Positions 1 through 8,847 of a stretch of 34,080 nucleotides of DNA are shown in pieces; positions within the stretch are counted from its first letter, which is position 1; the number at the start of each line of letters is the position of its first letter. The stretch is from Devosia sp. (GTDB taxonomy: Bacteria > Pseudomonadota > Alphaproteobacteria > Rhizobiales > Devosiaceae), in contig NZ_JAUYGL010000018.1 of assembly GCF_030689745.1 (NCBI RefSeq), forward strand, positions 1 through 34,080. The letters run 5' to 3'. Position numbers and translations under genes: made by a program. Under the pieces are notes generated by a model. The model was not told the origin of the DNA. It worked only from the letters and a program-made list of their open reading frames with translations, and did not search any database.

Positions 1-2006
1 TCGACTTCGCCACCATCGCCGATATCCAGGCGATGAAGCGCCAGATCAATATCGCCAAGAATGTCGGCTCGATCCGCGTCGAGGGCCACAACGTCAAATT
101 GGGCCGCGGCGGCATCCGCGAGATCGAGTTTTTCACCCAGACCCAGCAATTGATCGCCGGCGGTCGCGACAAGACCCTGCGCGTCAAGCCGACCGCCCAT
201 GCCCTGGCTGCGCTGGCTGACGCCAACTGGATTTCGCCCCGCGCCGCCACTGAACTGAGCCAGACCTACTGGTATCTGCGCGCCGTCGAGAACCGGCTGC
301 AAATGCTGCGCGATGAGCAGACCCATGTCATGCCGGCCACTGCCGCCGACGTCGCGGTGATCGGGCAACTGATGGGCGAGCCCGATCTGCGCCAGTTCGA
401 GACCGATTATCGCGCCGCCCTCGAGCTGGTCACCGCCTATTATTCCGATCTGTTCACCGAGGGTGAAAGCCTGGGGAGCGGCGAAGGCAATCTGGTGTTC
501 ACCGGCAGCGATGACGATCCTGGCACGCTCGAAACCCTGACCAATATGGGGTTTGCTGACGCCACCAAGGCCATCGAAATCGTCCGCAAATGGCACTATG
601 GCAGCTACCCGGCAACCCGGGCCTCGGCCGCGCGCGCCCACCTCACCGAATTGCTGCCCGCCTTGCTGATCACCTTGAGCAATACCGGCAACGCCGACGC
701 GGCGCTCGCCAAATTCGATGATTTCCTGTCGCGCCTGCCCGCTGGGGTGCAATTGTTTGCCCTGCTGCGCAATCACCCCAGCCTGCGCACCCTGCTTGTG
801 CAATTGCTGGCCTCGGCGCCGCGCATGGCCGAGTCGGTGATCCACCGGGCCCATGTGATGGACGGGCTGATCGACCCCGCTTTCGCCAATGATGTCACCC
901 GCCGCGATGTGCTGATCGCCAAGGTCGACGCCTTTCTGGCCGATGCCCGCTCCTATGAAGAGGTCATCGACCGCGCCCGCATCATCGGTCAGGAGCAGAA
1001 ATTCCTGATCGCCGCCGGCTTGCTCTCGGGCACGGTGGACGCGCGGGGCGCCGGGGAACAGTTCACCGCCCTGGCCGAAACCCTGTTGCACCGGCTGTTT
1101 GACAGTGTGCGCGCCGAGTTCGAACGGCGACACGGCGTCATGGAAGGCGGCAAGGTGGTGCTGCTGGCCTTTGGCAAGATGGCCAGCCACGAAATGACCG
1201 TCGCCTCCGATCTCGATTTCATCCTGCTTTACGACGCGGTCGATGGCGAGTCCGACGGGCCAAAGCCGCTCAGCACCAACCATTACTACACGCGCCTGAC
1301 CCAGCGTCTGGTGGCCGCCATCACCGCGCCGACCGGCGAGGGCGTGCTGTACGAAGCCGATATGCGGCTGCGCCCCTCGGGCAATGCCGGGCCGCTGGCG
1401 ACAAGCCTGGCCGGATTCACCTCCTATCATCGCGACAATGCCTGGACCTGGGAGCATCTGGCGCTGAGCCGCGCCCGCGTCATTCTGGCCGATGGCAGTT
1501 TTGGCGATGTCATCAACGACGCCATCAATGCGGCGATCTCGCGCGCCCGCGACGCTGCCAAGACCGTGGACGATGTGCTGGCCATGCGCGCCATGATGGC
1601 CAAGGAGCGCCCGCCGCGGCACGCCTTTGACCTGAAACTGGCCGAGGGCGGATTGATCGATCTCGAATTCATCGTCCAGTCGGCGCAATTGCTGGCCGGC
1701 CAGACCATCGCCTTGCCGCAAGCCGCCACCGCACCGGTGTTGAGCCGGCTCGGCGAGACCGGCCTGGTGCCGCAGGGCGCCCGGCTGGCCGAAATCCATG
1801 GGGTGTATTCGACGGTGCTGCAGGTGATGAGTTCTGCGCTGGTGCAGCCGCTCAAGGATGAAGTCTGGCCCAACGCGTTTCGGGAATTGCTCGCCGGCTT
1901 GACGAACTACCCCAATTTCGAGCGGCTGGAGCTCGATCTTGCCGCCATGCGGGCGGAGGTCACCGAGGCCGCCAGGGCCTGGTATGAGAAGGCACGAGGC
2001 CTCTAG
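1..2006 (+). CDS. glnE: GlnE, bifunctional glutamine synthetase adenylyltransferase/adenylyl-removing enzyme (5' end missing)
   Basis: The enzyme adds AMP to, or removes it from, a tyrosine of glutamine synthetase in response to PII and glutamine, and so sets nitrogen assimilation. The frame is already open at the first bases (reading DFATIADIQAMK), so the true start and the N-terminal deadenylylase active site lie outside the window. About 667 of the family's roughly 950-1000 residues are present. The first half shows the family signature GRGGIREIEFFTQ (nt ~100-140). The C-terminal transferase nucleotidyl site is FGKMASHEMTVASDLD (nt ~1170-1217), with the two metal-binding Asp of SDLD, and the second repeat reads KLAEGGLIDLEFIVQ (nt ~1636-1680). 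The TAG stop overlaps the stop of the convergent small gene by four bases. Identification is secure. Confidence 0.96.
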   Translation, partial: DFATIADIQAMKRQINIAKNVGSIRVEGHNVKLGRGGIREIEFFTQTQQLIAGGRDKTLRVKPTAHALAALADANWISPRAATELSQTYWYLRAVENRLQMLRDEQTHVMPATAADVAVIGQLMGEPDLRQFETDYRAALELVTAYYSDLFTEGESLGSGEGNLVFTGSDDDPGTLETLTNMGFADATKAIEIVRKWHYGSYPATRASAARAHLTELLPALLITLSNTGNADAALAKFDDFLSRLPAGVQLFALLRNHPSLRTLLVQLLASAPRMAESVIHRAHVMDGLIDPAFANDVTRRDVLIAKVDAFLADARSYEEVIDRARIIGQEQKFLIAAGLLSGTVDARGAGEQFTALAETLLHRLFDSVRAEFERRHGVMEGGKVVLLAFGKMASHEMTVASDLDFILLYDAVDGESDGPKPLSTNHYYTRLTQRLVAAITAPTGEGVLYEADMRLRPSGNAGPLATSLAGFTSYHRDNAWTWEHLALSRARVILADGSFGDVINDAINAAISRARDAAKTVDDVLAMRAMMAKERPPRHAFDLKLAEGGLIDLEFIVQSAQLLAGQTIALPQAATAPVLSRLGETGLVPQGARLAEIHGVYSTVLQVMSSALVQPLKDEVWPNAFRELLAGLTNYPNFERLELDLAAMRAEVTEAARAWYEKARGL

Positions 2007-2179
2007 CGCGTCGGCCGCTGCGGCAGGTCAATGCCGCGTGCCGCCAGTTCGCGCTTGATGCTCTCGGGCATGTCGCGGCAACCGCATTGTGCGGCATGCT
2101 CGAGATGCCAGGCGATGCGCTGTTCCAGCGTCGCCTTGTCGGGCATGGGGTGCGCTTCATGCCATTGCCGGTTCAGCAT
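2003..2179 (-). CDS. Small 58-residue protein translationally coupled to the histidine kinase (unknown function)
   Basis: This is an unrecognised small gene. It begins MLNRQWHEAHPMPDKATLEQ and ends PQRPTR. Its ATG shares one base with the kinase's TGA (TGATG), an arrangement typical of reinitiating translation, and its TAG overlaps the glnE stop. Codon third positions are strongly G/C, as in neighbouring genes, which supports coding. A charged amphipathic helix is likely at residues ~14-30, followed by CGC (Cys32, Cys34) and a second short helix; there is no membrane segment. Met12 (MPDKATLEQ) is an alternative start. Coupling suggests co-expression with the kinase, but no role can be assigned. 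Confidence 0.6.
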   Translation of the reverse strand: MLNRQWHEAHPMPDKATLEQRIAWHLEHAAQCGCRDMPESIKRELAARGIDLPQRPTR

Positions 2180-3843
2180 CAGGCGGCCACCGACAGATCG
2201 GCCGTCAGCAGGGGCAGCGAGATGGCAACCGTGGTGCCCAGCGCGGGACTGGAATCGATGGCCAGCGAGCCGCCGCTTTGCTCGGCAATGGCCTGGGCAA
2301 TCGATAGACCCAGGCCGGGGCCGGCGCCCTCGCGGGTGAAGGTGGCGTCACCCAGCGCGAAGGGCTGCGACAGGCTGGCCAGCCGCTCTTGGCTCATGCC
2401 GATGCCGGTGTCGGTGATTTCCAGTACCACGCCATCATCGGCCGCAAAGGCGGAGAGGGTGATCCGGCCGCCAGCCGGGGTGAAGCGCAACGAATTTTCC
2501 ACGATATTGGAGACCATGCGCACCAGGCCGAGGCGGTCGCCTTCAATGGTGGCGCCGCAGGTGCGTGTGAGTTCCAGCCCGACCTTGGCCCGGGCGGCCG
2601 TTCCGGCAAACCGCGTCAATACGCTTCCGAGCACATCATCGACCTGGAGCGGATCATGGCGCAGCGCCTTGCGCCCGCCCTCCAGTTCGGCCAGATCGAG
2701 AATGGTGGCGAACGAGGCCAGGAGATGTTCGCCCGAGCTTTTGATCGATTGCACATAGTCGGCATAGCGGGCATCGCCCAGCGGCCCGTAGGCCTGGTGC
2801 CGCATCAGATCGGCAAAGCCGATAATGTGGTTGAGCGGCGTGCGGATATCGTGGCTGAGATGGGCCAGAAAATTGGTCTTGGCGCGGTTGGCCGCCTCGG
2901 CGTTGAGCTTTTCCTCATGGTAGCGCCGCGCCAGCTGGCGCTGTTCCTCGCGGATCGTCTGCAGCATGGTGTCGGTCTTCTTGCGCTCGGTGACATCGCT
3001 GACCAGCGTCATGAAGCCGCCATCGGCCAATGGCCGCTCGTCAATCAGCAGGCACGAGCCGTCGCGCGCATGCAGTTCCAGCAGGCGATTATTGGCATCA
3101 TCGTTGAGCATCTTGACGTAGCCGCCGGCGATCATCCGTTTGACCGCGTCATGATAGGTGACCGTCTTGCCGCATAGATCGAGCCGGGCCCGATACTGCT
3201 CATTGCAGGTCACCAGCACCCCGTCCCTGGTCCAGCAGGCCACGCCCATCGGGATCGCGGCAGCCAGTATGCGGTAACTGTGGCGCTGCAGCAGGTCGGG
3301 CAAGTCGCCGCGCCTGCGGCGCCAGACGAGGACGGTCAGCAGACCCGCCAGGCCAAAGGCGATGCCGGCACGCTGCCCGATGGCAGCCCACTGGTTCGGC
3401 GCTGCCGCGCCCTCGACCTGCGGCCCGAGATTGGTCACCGGGAGGAAATGGCTGGGAAATGCCGCCAGACTATCGGCGGGTGGCGCCGTGATCAGGCTGG
3501 CGCGCCGCAGCAGGTCAAACTGGCGGGACATGGGCGGGGTGGCGCTGGCTGCTGCCGTACCGTTCGTCCCGGAATTGTCGGCGGTCCATGCCGCGTTGCT
3601 GGGCAGCTCATGCGGGGCGGCAGCAAAGGTGCATACCGTGTCGTAGGCGACAAACAGCAGGGCGGCAAACACGGCGGTCAACGCCACCGCAGCCGTGATC
3701 GGGGACAGCACCAGGCTGTGCCCCAGGCGCGCATTTGCCGCAAAACCATCGCTGGCAGGGGGCGTTGTCGCCCGCTGCTGGTGTGCGCCCAACCCTCTGG
3801 CGCCGACACCGGATGTCTCCACCCGCCCCATGCAATTCTCCAT
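2179..3843 (-). CDS. Membrane-bound PAS-domain sensor histidine kinase (orphan)
   Basis: 554 residues. Two membrane segments (about residues 46-70 and 152-175) enclose a short, probably periplasmic region of ~80 residues. Next comes a PAS-like domain (~190-295, ending in the typical VSDVTERKK), a coiled stretch, and a HisKA domain with phospho-acceptor His331 in HLSHDIRTPLNH. The HATPase domain has N-box Asn450 (ENSLRF), G1 DTGIGM (Asp478) and G2 GLGLSIAQ. All catalytic motifs are intact. The ILDLAELEGGRK region and overall plan recall the PleC/DivJ/PdhS-like kinases of alphaproteobacteria, but that subgroup is inference. No response regulator or receiver domain is nearby, so its partner lies elsewhere. 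Start alternatives are Met1 and Met5 (MGRVETSG). It is followed directly by the coupled small gene. Confidence 0.88.
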   Translation of the reverse strand: MENCMGRVETSGVGARGLGAHQQRATTPPASDGFAANARLGHSLVLSPITAAVALTAVFAALLFVAYDTVCTFAAAPHELPSNAAWTADNSGTNGTAAASATPPMSRQFDLLRRASLITAPPADSLAAFPSHFLPVTNLGPQVEGAAAPNQWAAIGQRAGIAFGLAGLLTVLVWRRRRGDLPDLLQRHSYRILAAAIPMGVACWTRDGVLVTCNEQYRARLDLCGKTVTYHDAVKRMIAGGYVKMLNDDANNRLLELHARDGSCLLIDERPLADGGFMTLVSDVTERKKTDTMLQTIREEQRQLARRYHEEKLNAEAANRAKTNFLAHLSHDIRTPLNHIIGFADLMRHQAYGPLGDARYADYVQSIKSSGEHLLASFATILDLAELEGGRKALRHDPLQVDDVLGSVLTRFAGTAARAKVGLELTRTCGATIEGDRLGLVRMVSNIVENSLRFTPAGGRITLSAFAADDGVVLEITDTGIGMSQERLASLSQPFALGDATFTREGAGPGLGLSIAQAIAEQSGGSLAIDSSPALGTTVAISLPLLTADLSVAA

Positions 3844-3938
3844 CCTGCGAGGCTGTCTTTTGCCCGACCCGATTTGCCCTTAACGAACAATGAATCAGCG
3901 CGACTCGCGTGTCCAGACCTCGAAAATGGCGGCAGCGG

Positions 3939-3964
3939 GCCGACCCGCAAAAATGCGAGTCGGC
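3939..3964 (-). terminator. Candidate terminator hairpin downstream of pepN
   Basis: Ten-base arms GCCGACCCGC and GCGAGTCGGC (3939-3948 and 3955-3964 on the + strand) pair with one G-U, around a six-base AT loop. The hairpin lies ~50 bases past the pepN stop. The T-rich stretch (ATTTT) follows only after ~10 further bases, so intrinsic termination is likely but not textbook. Confidence 0.45.
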
Positions 3965-3977
3965 AGAATCACTTAGC

Positions 3978-4001
3978 TGTTGAAGAAAAATTCTTCCAAC
4001 A
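3978..4001. repeat. Inverted repeat immediately after the pepN stop
   Basis: TGTTGAAGAA and TTCTTCCAACA pair around AAA with a single bulged base, 12 bases beyond the pepN TAA. Together with the GC-rich hairpin further on it forms a two-hairpin 3' end. It may protect the mRNA end or assist termination. There is no T-run beside it. Confidence 0.4.
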
Positions 4002-4012
4002 ATGGCGGCGAT

Positions 4013-6649
4013 TTAGCTTGCCAACATGCGCGTGAGGATGTCGGCGGTATTGCGGCTCAGTGAGCCGCTGGTCTCGAGCCAGAGCAGGGCGGTTTTCGCT
4101 GCGGCGCGGCGCTCCTCTTCCAGCATCGGCCAGACCCGGAAACCGGTCAGCAGCCGGGCTGCAACCTGCGGATTGATGCTGTCGATCTCGACCACGGTTT
4201 CGGCCACAAAGCGGAAACCGGCGCCATCGGCGCGGGCGAACTGGGTGGGATTGGCCATCGAGAATACGCCCACCAGTGAGCGCAGCCGGTTGGGGTTGGT
4301 CTTGGGGAAGTTCGGGTCCGCCAGCACGGCACGCATGCGGTCGATCACCATGTCCTGGGGCACGCTGGCCGTCACCGCCAGCCACTTGTCCAGCACCAGC
4401 GGATTGGTTGCGGCAAAATTGGTGTGGAAGTGGGCCAGCAGCGCCTCCGCGTCCGGCGTCCAGGCAAGGGCGCTGACGCTCAACGCTGCCAGTCGGTCGG
4501 TCATGTTGCGGGCGCCTGCATATTGCTGCGCCGCCAGATCGGCGGCACCAGCGGCATCGCTGCTCACCAGCAGGCCGAGCAGCCGGTTGCGCAGTGCGCG
4601 TCGGCCCGTGCTGGCCGCGTCGGGGGCATAGGGCGCGTCGCTGGAGAGCTTGCGATAGGTCTGCAGCAATTGCAGTGCCAGGGGCGTAAACACCGCCTTG
4701 AGCAGCGCGGCCCGCACCATGTGCACCCGATCAGGATCGATATCCTTGCCAATGGTGCGACTGATCTGGGCCTCGGCGGGCAGGTTCAGGGCCAGCGCCT
4801 TGAACGCGTCGTCCAGTGTCTCGCTGGCCAGCGTTTCAGCCATGGCCTGGCTGAGCGCGGTGACCGCCTGTTGGCTCCACGGCGTGCCGCCGATTGCCGC
4901 CACGGCCAGCGCCATGCCGACATCCTGCAGCGCCTGCCAGCGGTTGAACGGATCGCTGTCATGCTGGGCCAGGAACAGCTGATCTGCCTGGCTGAGCGTG
5001 GTGTCCATATTGACCGGGGCTGAAAAGCCGCGCAGCAGCGAGGGTACCGGCTTGTTGGGAACGCCGGTGAAGCGGATTTCGGCCTCGGCGGTATCGAGCA
5101 CGATCATATCGTCGCGCACCGTGCCGCCGCTCACCCCGGTCCAGCCCATCTCGCTGCCATTGGGGCCGATCAGGCCGAACTTGATCGGCAGCACCAGAGC
5201 CTGCTTGGTCGGCTGACCCGGCGTCGGCTGCGTCTGCTGGCCGAGCTTGAGCGTATAGGTCTGGCTCGCCGCATCATAGCTGTCGCTGACGCTCAGGCGC
5301 GGCGTGCCGGCCTGCAGATACCAGATCTTGAACTGCTCCAGATCGACATCATTGGCTTCGGCAAACACCGCCAGAAAGGCTTCGATCGTCGTCGCTTGCC
5401 CGTCATGGCGCTCGAAATACAGGTCCATGCCCTTGCGGAATCCGGCTTCGCCCAACAGCGTCGCCAGCATGCGCACGATCTCGGCGCCCTTTTCGTAGAC
5501 GGTGGCCGTATAGAAATTGTTGATCTCGCTATACTGGTCCGGCCGCGCCGGATGGGCGAGCGGGCCGCCATCCTCGGGGAACTGCCCCGACCGCAAGCCG
5601 ACCACATCAGAGATGCGCTTGACGGGCCGGCTGCGCTCATCGCTGGTGAATTCCTGGTCGCGATAGACCGTCAGGCCCTCCTTCAGGCACAGCTGGAACC
5701 AGTCGCGGCAAGTGATTCTGTTGCCGGTCCAATTATGGAAATACTCATGCGCGATCACCCGCTCAATGCCGTCGTAGTCGGCGTCAGTGGCGCTCTCGGG
5801 CTGGGCGAAGACCAGCTTGTCGTTGAAGATGTTGAGGCCCTTGTTCTCCATGGCGCCAAAGTTGAAGTCCGACACCGCCACGATATTGAAGATGTCCAGA
5901 TCATACTCGCGGCCAAAGCGCCGCTCATCCCAGGCCATCGAGCGCTTCAGGCTGTCCATCGCCCACAGGCACTGGTCTTCCTTGCCGTGGCTGCAATAGA
6001 TCGCCAGCGCGACCTTGCGGCCCGAGGCAGTGGTGAAGCTGTCGGTGATCGATCCCAGATCGCCCGCCACCAGCGCAAACAGATAGGACGGCTTGGGGAA
6101 GGGGTCCTCCCAGACGGCAAAGTGCATGCCCTCTCCGGCATCGCCCTGGTCAATCAGATTGCCATTGGACAGCAGCACTGGCGCCACGTTCAGCGGCGCG
6201 GTGATCCGCACCTTGAACAGCGCCAGATTGTCGGGGCGGTCCAGATAATAGGTGATGCGGCGGAAACCTTCGGCCTCACACTGGGTGCACCAGGTGCCGC
6301 CCGAGCGGTACAGCCCCATCAGCCGGGTATTGCCTTCGGGCTTGAGCGTAACCTCGGTTTCCAGCACGAAGCGGCGCAGCGGTGGTTCAAAGACCGTCAG
6401 CCCGCTGGCGTCGGCGCCATAGGCCGACAGCACCAGCGGCGCGCCATCAATGGCGATCGAACCCAGCGTCAGCTCATTGCCATCCAGCACCAGCGGCGTT
6501 CCCGCTGCGGTGTCCTCGCGCGGCTCGATCGTCAGCAGCGCCCGCACCCGTGTATCGGCTTCGGTGATCCGGAAATCGAGATCTGCTGACACGATCCGGT
6601 AGGGGCTGGCGGCATAGTCCTTGAGGTAGATGGTGTCTTCGGTGCGCAT
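4013..6649 (-). CDS. pepN: PepN, M1-family alanyl aminopeptidase
   Basis: This cytosolic zinc exopeptidase removes N-terminal residues from peptides. With the start at MRTEDTIYLKDY it has 878 residues, the usual PepN length. The substrate-anchoring GAMEN is at 265-269. The zinc site is HEYFH (His301, Glu302, His305) followed after 18 residues by Glu324, the classic HEXXH-X18-E. The C-terminal DUF3458 and helical domains are complete. The frame stays open for 117 more codons upstream (to 7000), but that extension resembles no PepN and would run through the divergent SoxR-type promoter, so I exclude it. A start four codons earlier (MDPF, 6661) is equally possible; neither has a strong Shine-Dalgarno sequence. 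Confidence 0.93.
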   Translation of the reverse strand: MRTEDTIYLKDYAASPYRIVSADLDFRITEADTRVRALLTIEPREDTAAGTPLVLDGNELTLGSIAIDGAPLVLSAYGADASGLTVFEPPLRRFVLETEVTLKPEGNTRLMGLYRSGGTWCTQCEAEGFRRITYYLDRPDNLALFKVRITAPLNVAPVLLSNGNLIDQGDAGEGMHFAVWEDPFPKPSYLFALVAGDLGSITDSFTTASGRKVALAIYCSHGKEDQCLWAMDSLKRSMAWDERRFGREYDLDIFNIVAVSDFNFGAMENKGLNIFNDKLVFAQPESATDADYDGIERVIAHEYFHNWTGNRITCRDWFQLCLKEGLTVYRDQEFTSDERSRPVKRISDVVGLRSGQFPEDGGPLAHPARPDQYSEINNFYTATVYEKGAEIVRMLATLLGEAGFRKGMDLYFERHDGQATTIEAFLAVFAEANDVDLEQFKIWYLQAGTPRLSVSDSYDAASQTYTLKLGQQTQPTPGQPTKQALVLPIKFGLIGPNGSEMGWTGVSGGTVRDDMIVLDTAEAEIRFTGVPNKPVPSLLRGFSAPVNMDTTLSQADQLFLAQHDSDPFNRWQALQDVGMALAVAAIGGTPWSQQAVTALSQAMAETLASETLDDAFKALALNLPAEAQISRTIGKDIDPDRVHMVRAALLKAVFTPLALQLLQTYRKLSSDAPYAPDAASTGRRALRNRLLGLLVSSDAAGAADLAAQQYAGARNMTDRLAALSVSALAWTPDAEALLAHFHTNFAATNPLVLDKWLAVTASVPQDMVIDRMRAVLADPNFPKTNPNRLRSLVGVFSMANPTQFARADGAGFRFVAETVVEIDSINPQVAARLLTGFRVWPMLEEERRAAAKTALLWLETSGSLSRNTADILTRMLAS

Positions 6650-6971
6650 GAACGGGTCCATAAATCGGCGGTCTGACAATGAGTGTGGCTGCGCCGCAAC
6701 AGCCAGCGCGGCGCTTTCATGTATTGTTTGCGGCCCGGCGACCGCTTCGGTCCACTCTTCTACGCCAAATGGGACGGCATTGGGGAGGGGGCATGATAGG
6801 GTCGCGGCTCGTGTCTCCTCTGGGCTGATTGCGGGCCCATGAGCGCGGTATCCAGATTTCTTAGCTGCCTGTTCGCTCTTGGCCAGTGCTGGTTTGACCT
6901 CAACCATGCTTGAGGTTGTGCACATCGCGCCTTGCACGACGGTCCGGCGGACCCAATTACGGTGAGTGACC
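6650..6971. other. Divergent intergenic region between pepN and the ABC exporter
   Basis: About 320 bases separate the chosen pepN start from the ABC gene. The part next to the ABC gene holds the SoxR-type promoter described separately. In the remainder I saw no RNA gene, repeat or convincing second coding region. The minus frame of pepN happens to be open throughout, which is common at this GC content. Confidence 0.5.
6894..6924 (+). promoter_or_regulatory. SoxR-type (MerR family) operator/promoter
   Basis: The arms CCTCAA (6898-6903) and TTGAGG (6910-6915) are separated by six bases. These are the arms and spacing of the E. coli soxS SoxR box. A -35 TTGACC (6894-6899) overlaps the left arm, and a 19-base spacer, the over-long spacing typical of MerR-family promoters, leads to a weak -10 (TGCACA, 6919-6924). 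The predicted transcription start would be ~40 bases ahead of the ABC gene's ATG. No soxR gene is in the window. A different MerR-family activator could use the same half-sites. Confidence 0.7.
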
Positions 6972-8822
6972 ATGCTGCGTTGGTTTGAACGACGTCTCAA
7001 TCCCTATCCCCTGGGCGAGCCCAGCGAGCCGCCCAAGGGGCTGGTGGCATTCTGCCTGCATTACAGCCACGGCGCCAAGAAATGGCTGCTGCTGATGGCT
7101 TTGCTGGCCGCCGCCATTGCTGCCAGCGAAATCCTGCTGTTCGGCTTCATCGGCGATATCGTCAACTGGCTGGCCCAGGCCGATCGCGCCACCTTCATCC
7201 AGACCGATGGCTGGAAGCTGGCGCTGATGGCCTCGATCGTGGTGGTGGTCATGCCGCTGCTGGTGGTGTTTTCCACGCTGATCATGCACCAGACGCTGCT
7301 GAGCAATTTCCCGCAGCGCATTCGCTGGATGAGCCATCGTTATCTCATCCGCCAGTCGATGAGCTATTTCCAGGACGAGTTCGCCGGTCGCATTGGCGCC
7401 AAGCTGATGCAGACCTCGCTGGCCGTGCGCGAAGTGGTGATGACGCTGCTCGACATGCTGGTCTATGTCGTCGTCTACTTCACCGGCGCAGTTATTCTGG
7501 CGGCCTCCTCGGACTGGCGCCTGGCAATGCCGTTCATGGTCTGGCTGGTCGCCTATGTCGCCATGATGCGCTATTTCATCCCGCGTCTGGGCAAGATCTC
7601 CGAGGCGCAGGCCGATGCGCGCTCGCTGATGACCGGTCGCATCGTCGACAGCTATTCCAACATTGCCACCGTCAAGCTGTTCTCCCATTCCAACCGGGAG
7701 GAAAGCTACGCCAAGGAGGCCATGGACCAGTTTCTTGACACCGCCTACCGGCAGATGCGGCTGTTTTCCGTCCTCAATATCCTGGTCAACTTCTCCAATG
7801 CCCTGCTGCTGTTTGCAGTGGGCTGGACCGGCATCTGGCTGTGGCTGCAGGGCACCATGAGCCCCGGTGCGGTGGCCGTATCGCTGGGTCTGGTGATGCG
7901 CTTCCAGGGCATGAGCCAGTGGGTGATGTGGGAAATGTCCTCGCTGTTCGAGAATATCGGCACCGTGCGTGATGGCATCTCGTCCATCTCGCTGCCGCGC
8001 GTCGTCTCGGACAAGCCGCAAGCCGAACCGATCGGTCCGGTCAAGGGCGACATCAGGTTCGAGAACGTCTCGTTCCACTACGGCAAGACCGGCGGGGTGA
8101 TCGAGGATCTCAACCTGCATATCCGTCCCGGCGAAAAGATCGGCCTGGTCGGTCGTTCCGGGGCCGGCAAGTCCACCATCGTCAATCTGCTGCTGCGCTT
8201 TTATGACCGCGCTGATGGCCGCATTCTGGTCGATGGCCACGACATTGCCAGGGTGACCCAGGACAGTCTGCGCGCCAATATCGGCGTGGTGACCCAGGAT
8301 ACCTCGCTGCTGCATCGCTCGGTGCGCGAGAACATCCTTTATGGCCGCCCCGACGCGAGCGAGGCGATGATGCGCGAAGCGGCCGATCTGGCCGAGGCCA
8401 CCCTGTTCATCGAGGGATTGAGCGATGCCAAGGGCCGCAAGGGCTTTGACGCCCATGTGGGCGAGCGGGGCGTCAAGCTCTCGGGCGGTCAGCGCCAGCG
8501 TATCGCCATTGCCCGCGTGCTGCTCAAGAACGCCCCGATCCTGGTGCTCGACGAAGCCACCTCCGCCCTGGATTCGGAGGCTGAAGCGGCGATCCAGAGC
8601 CAGTTGCAGCTGCTGATGCGCGGCAAGACGGTGATTGCCATCGCCCATCGCCTGTCCACCATCGCCATGATGGATCGGCTGGTGGTGCTCGATCAGGGAC
8701 GTGTCGTGGAAATGGGCTCCCATGCCCAATTGCTGCAGACCGGCGGCCTCTATTCAAGCCTGTGGAACCGCCAGTCCGGTGGTTTTATCGACGCCGACCT
8801 GCCTGATGAGGCGGCGCAGTAG
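6972..8822 (+). CDS. ABC exporter, fused permease and ATPase (multidrug/lipid type)
   Basis: A half-transporter of ~616 residues that should work as a homodimer in the inner membrane. The N-terminal half has six predicted membrane helices (from ~35 to 330). The ATPase half carries Walker A GRSGAGKST (394-402), signature LSGGQ (503-507), Walker B with catalytic Glu528 (LVLDEA) and switch His559. The substrate cannot be read from the sequence. The SoxR-type promoter 50-80 bases upstream suggests export of redox-active or toxic compounds, which is inference. The start at 6972 has GGTGAG five bases before it; an in-frame GTG two codons earlier (6966) is an alternative. It converges with the phosphodiesterase gene. 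Confidence 0.9.
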   Translation: MLRWFERRLNPYPLGEPSEPPKGLVAFCLHYSHGAKKWLLLMALLAAAIAASEILLFGFIGDIVNWLAQADRATFIQTDGWKLALMASIVVVVMPLLVVFSTLIMHQTLLSNFPQRIRWMSHRYLIRQSMSYFQDEFAGRIGAKLMQTSLAVREVVMTLLDMLVYVVVYFTGAVILAASSDWRLAMPFMVWLVAYVAMMRYFIPRLGKISEAQADARSLMTGRIVDSYSNIATVKLFSHSNREESYAKEAMDQFLDTAYRQMRLFSVLNILVNFSNALLLFAVGWTGIWLWLQGTMSPGAVAVSLGLVMRFQGMSQWVMWEMSSLFENIGTVRDGISSISLPRVVSDKPQAEPIGPVKGDIRFENVSFHYGKTGGVIEDLNLHIRPGEKIGLVGRSGAGKSTIVNLLLRFYDRADGRILVDGHDIARVTQDSLRANIGVVTQDTSLLHRSVRENILYGRPDASEAMMREAADLAEATLFIEGLSDAKGRKGFDAHVGERGVKLSGGQRQRIAIARVLLKNAPILVLDEATSALDSEAEAAIQSQLQLLMRGKTVIAIAHRLSTIAMMDRLVVLDQGRVVEMGSHAQLLQTGGLYSSLWNRQSGGFIDADLPDEAAQ

Positions 8823-8847
8823 CCGCGCCGCAACGCGCCGGGAAAGC

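Noticed and set aside
6650..7000. N-terminal extension of PepN by 117 codons
   Set aside because: The open frame is explained by high GC. The extension has no family resemblance and would overlap the divergent SoxR-type promoter.
6957..8729. Long open frame (590 codons) opposite the ABC exporter
   Set aside because: Antisense shadow: His/Gln/Gly-rich sequence with no recognisable motifs, facing an intact transporter.
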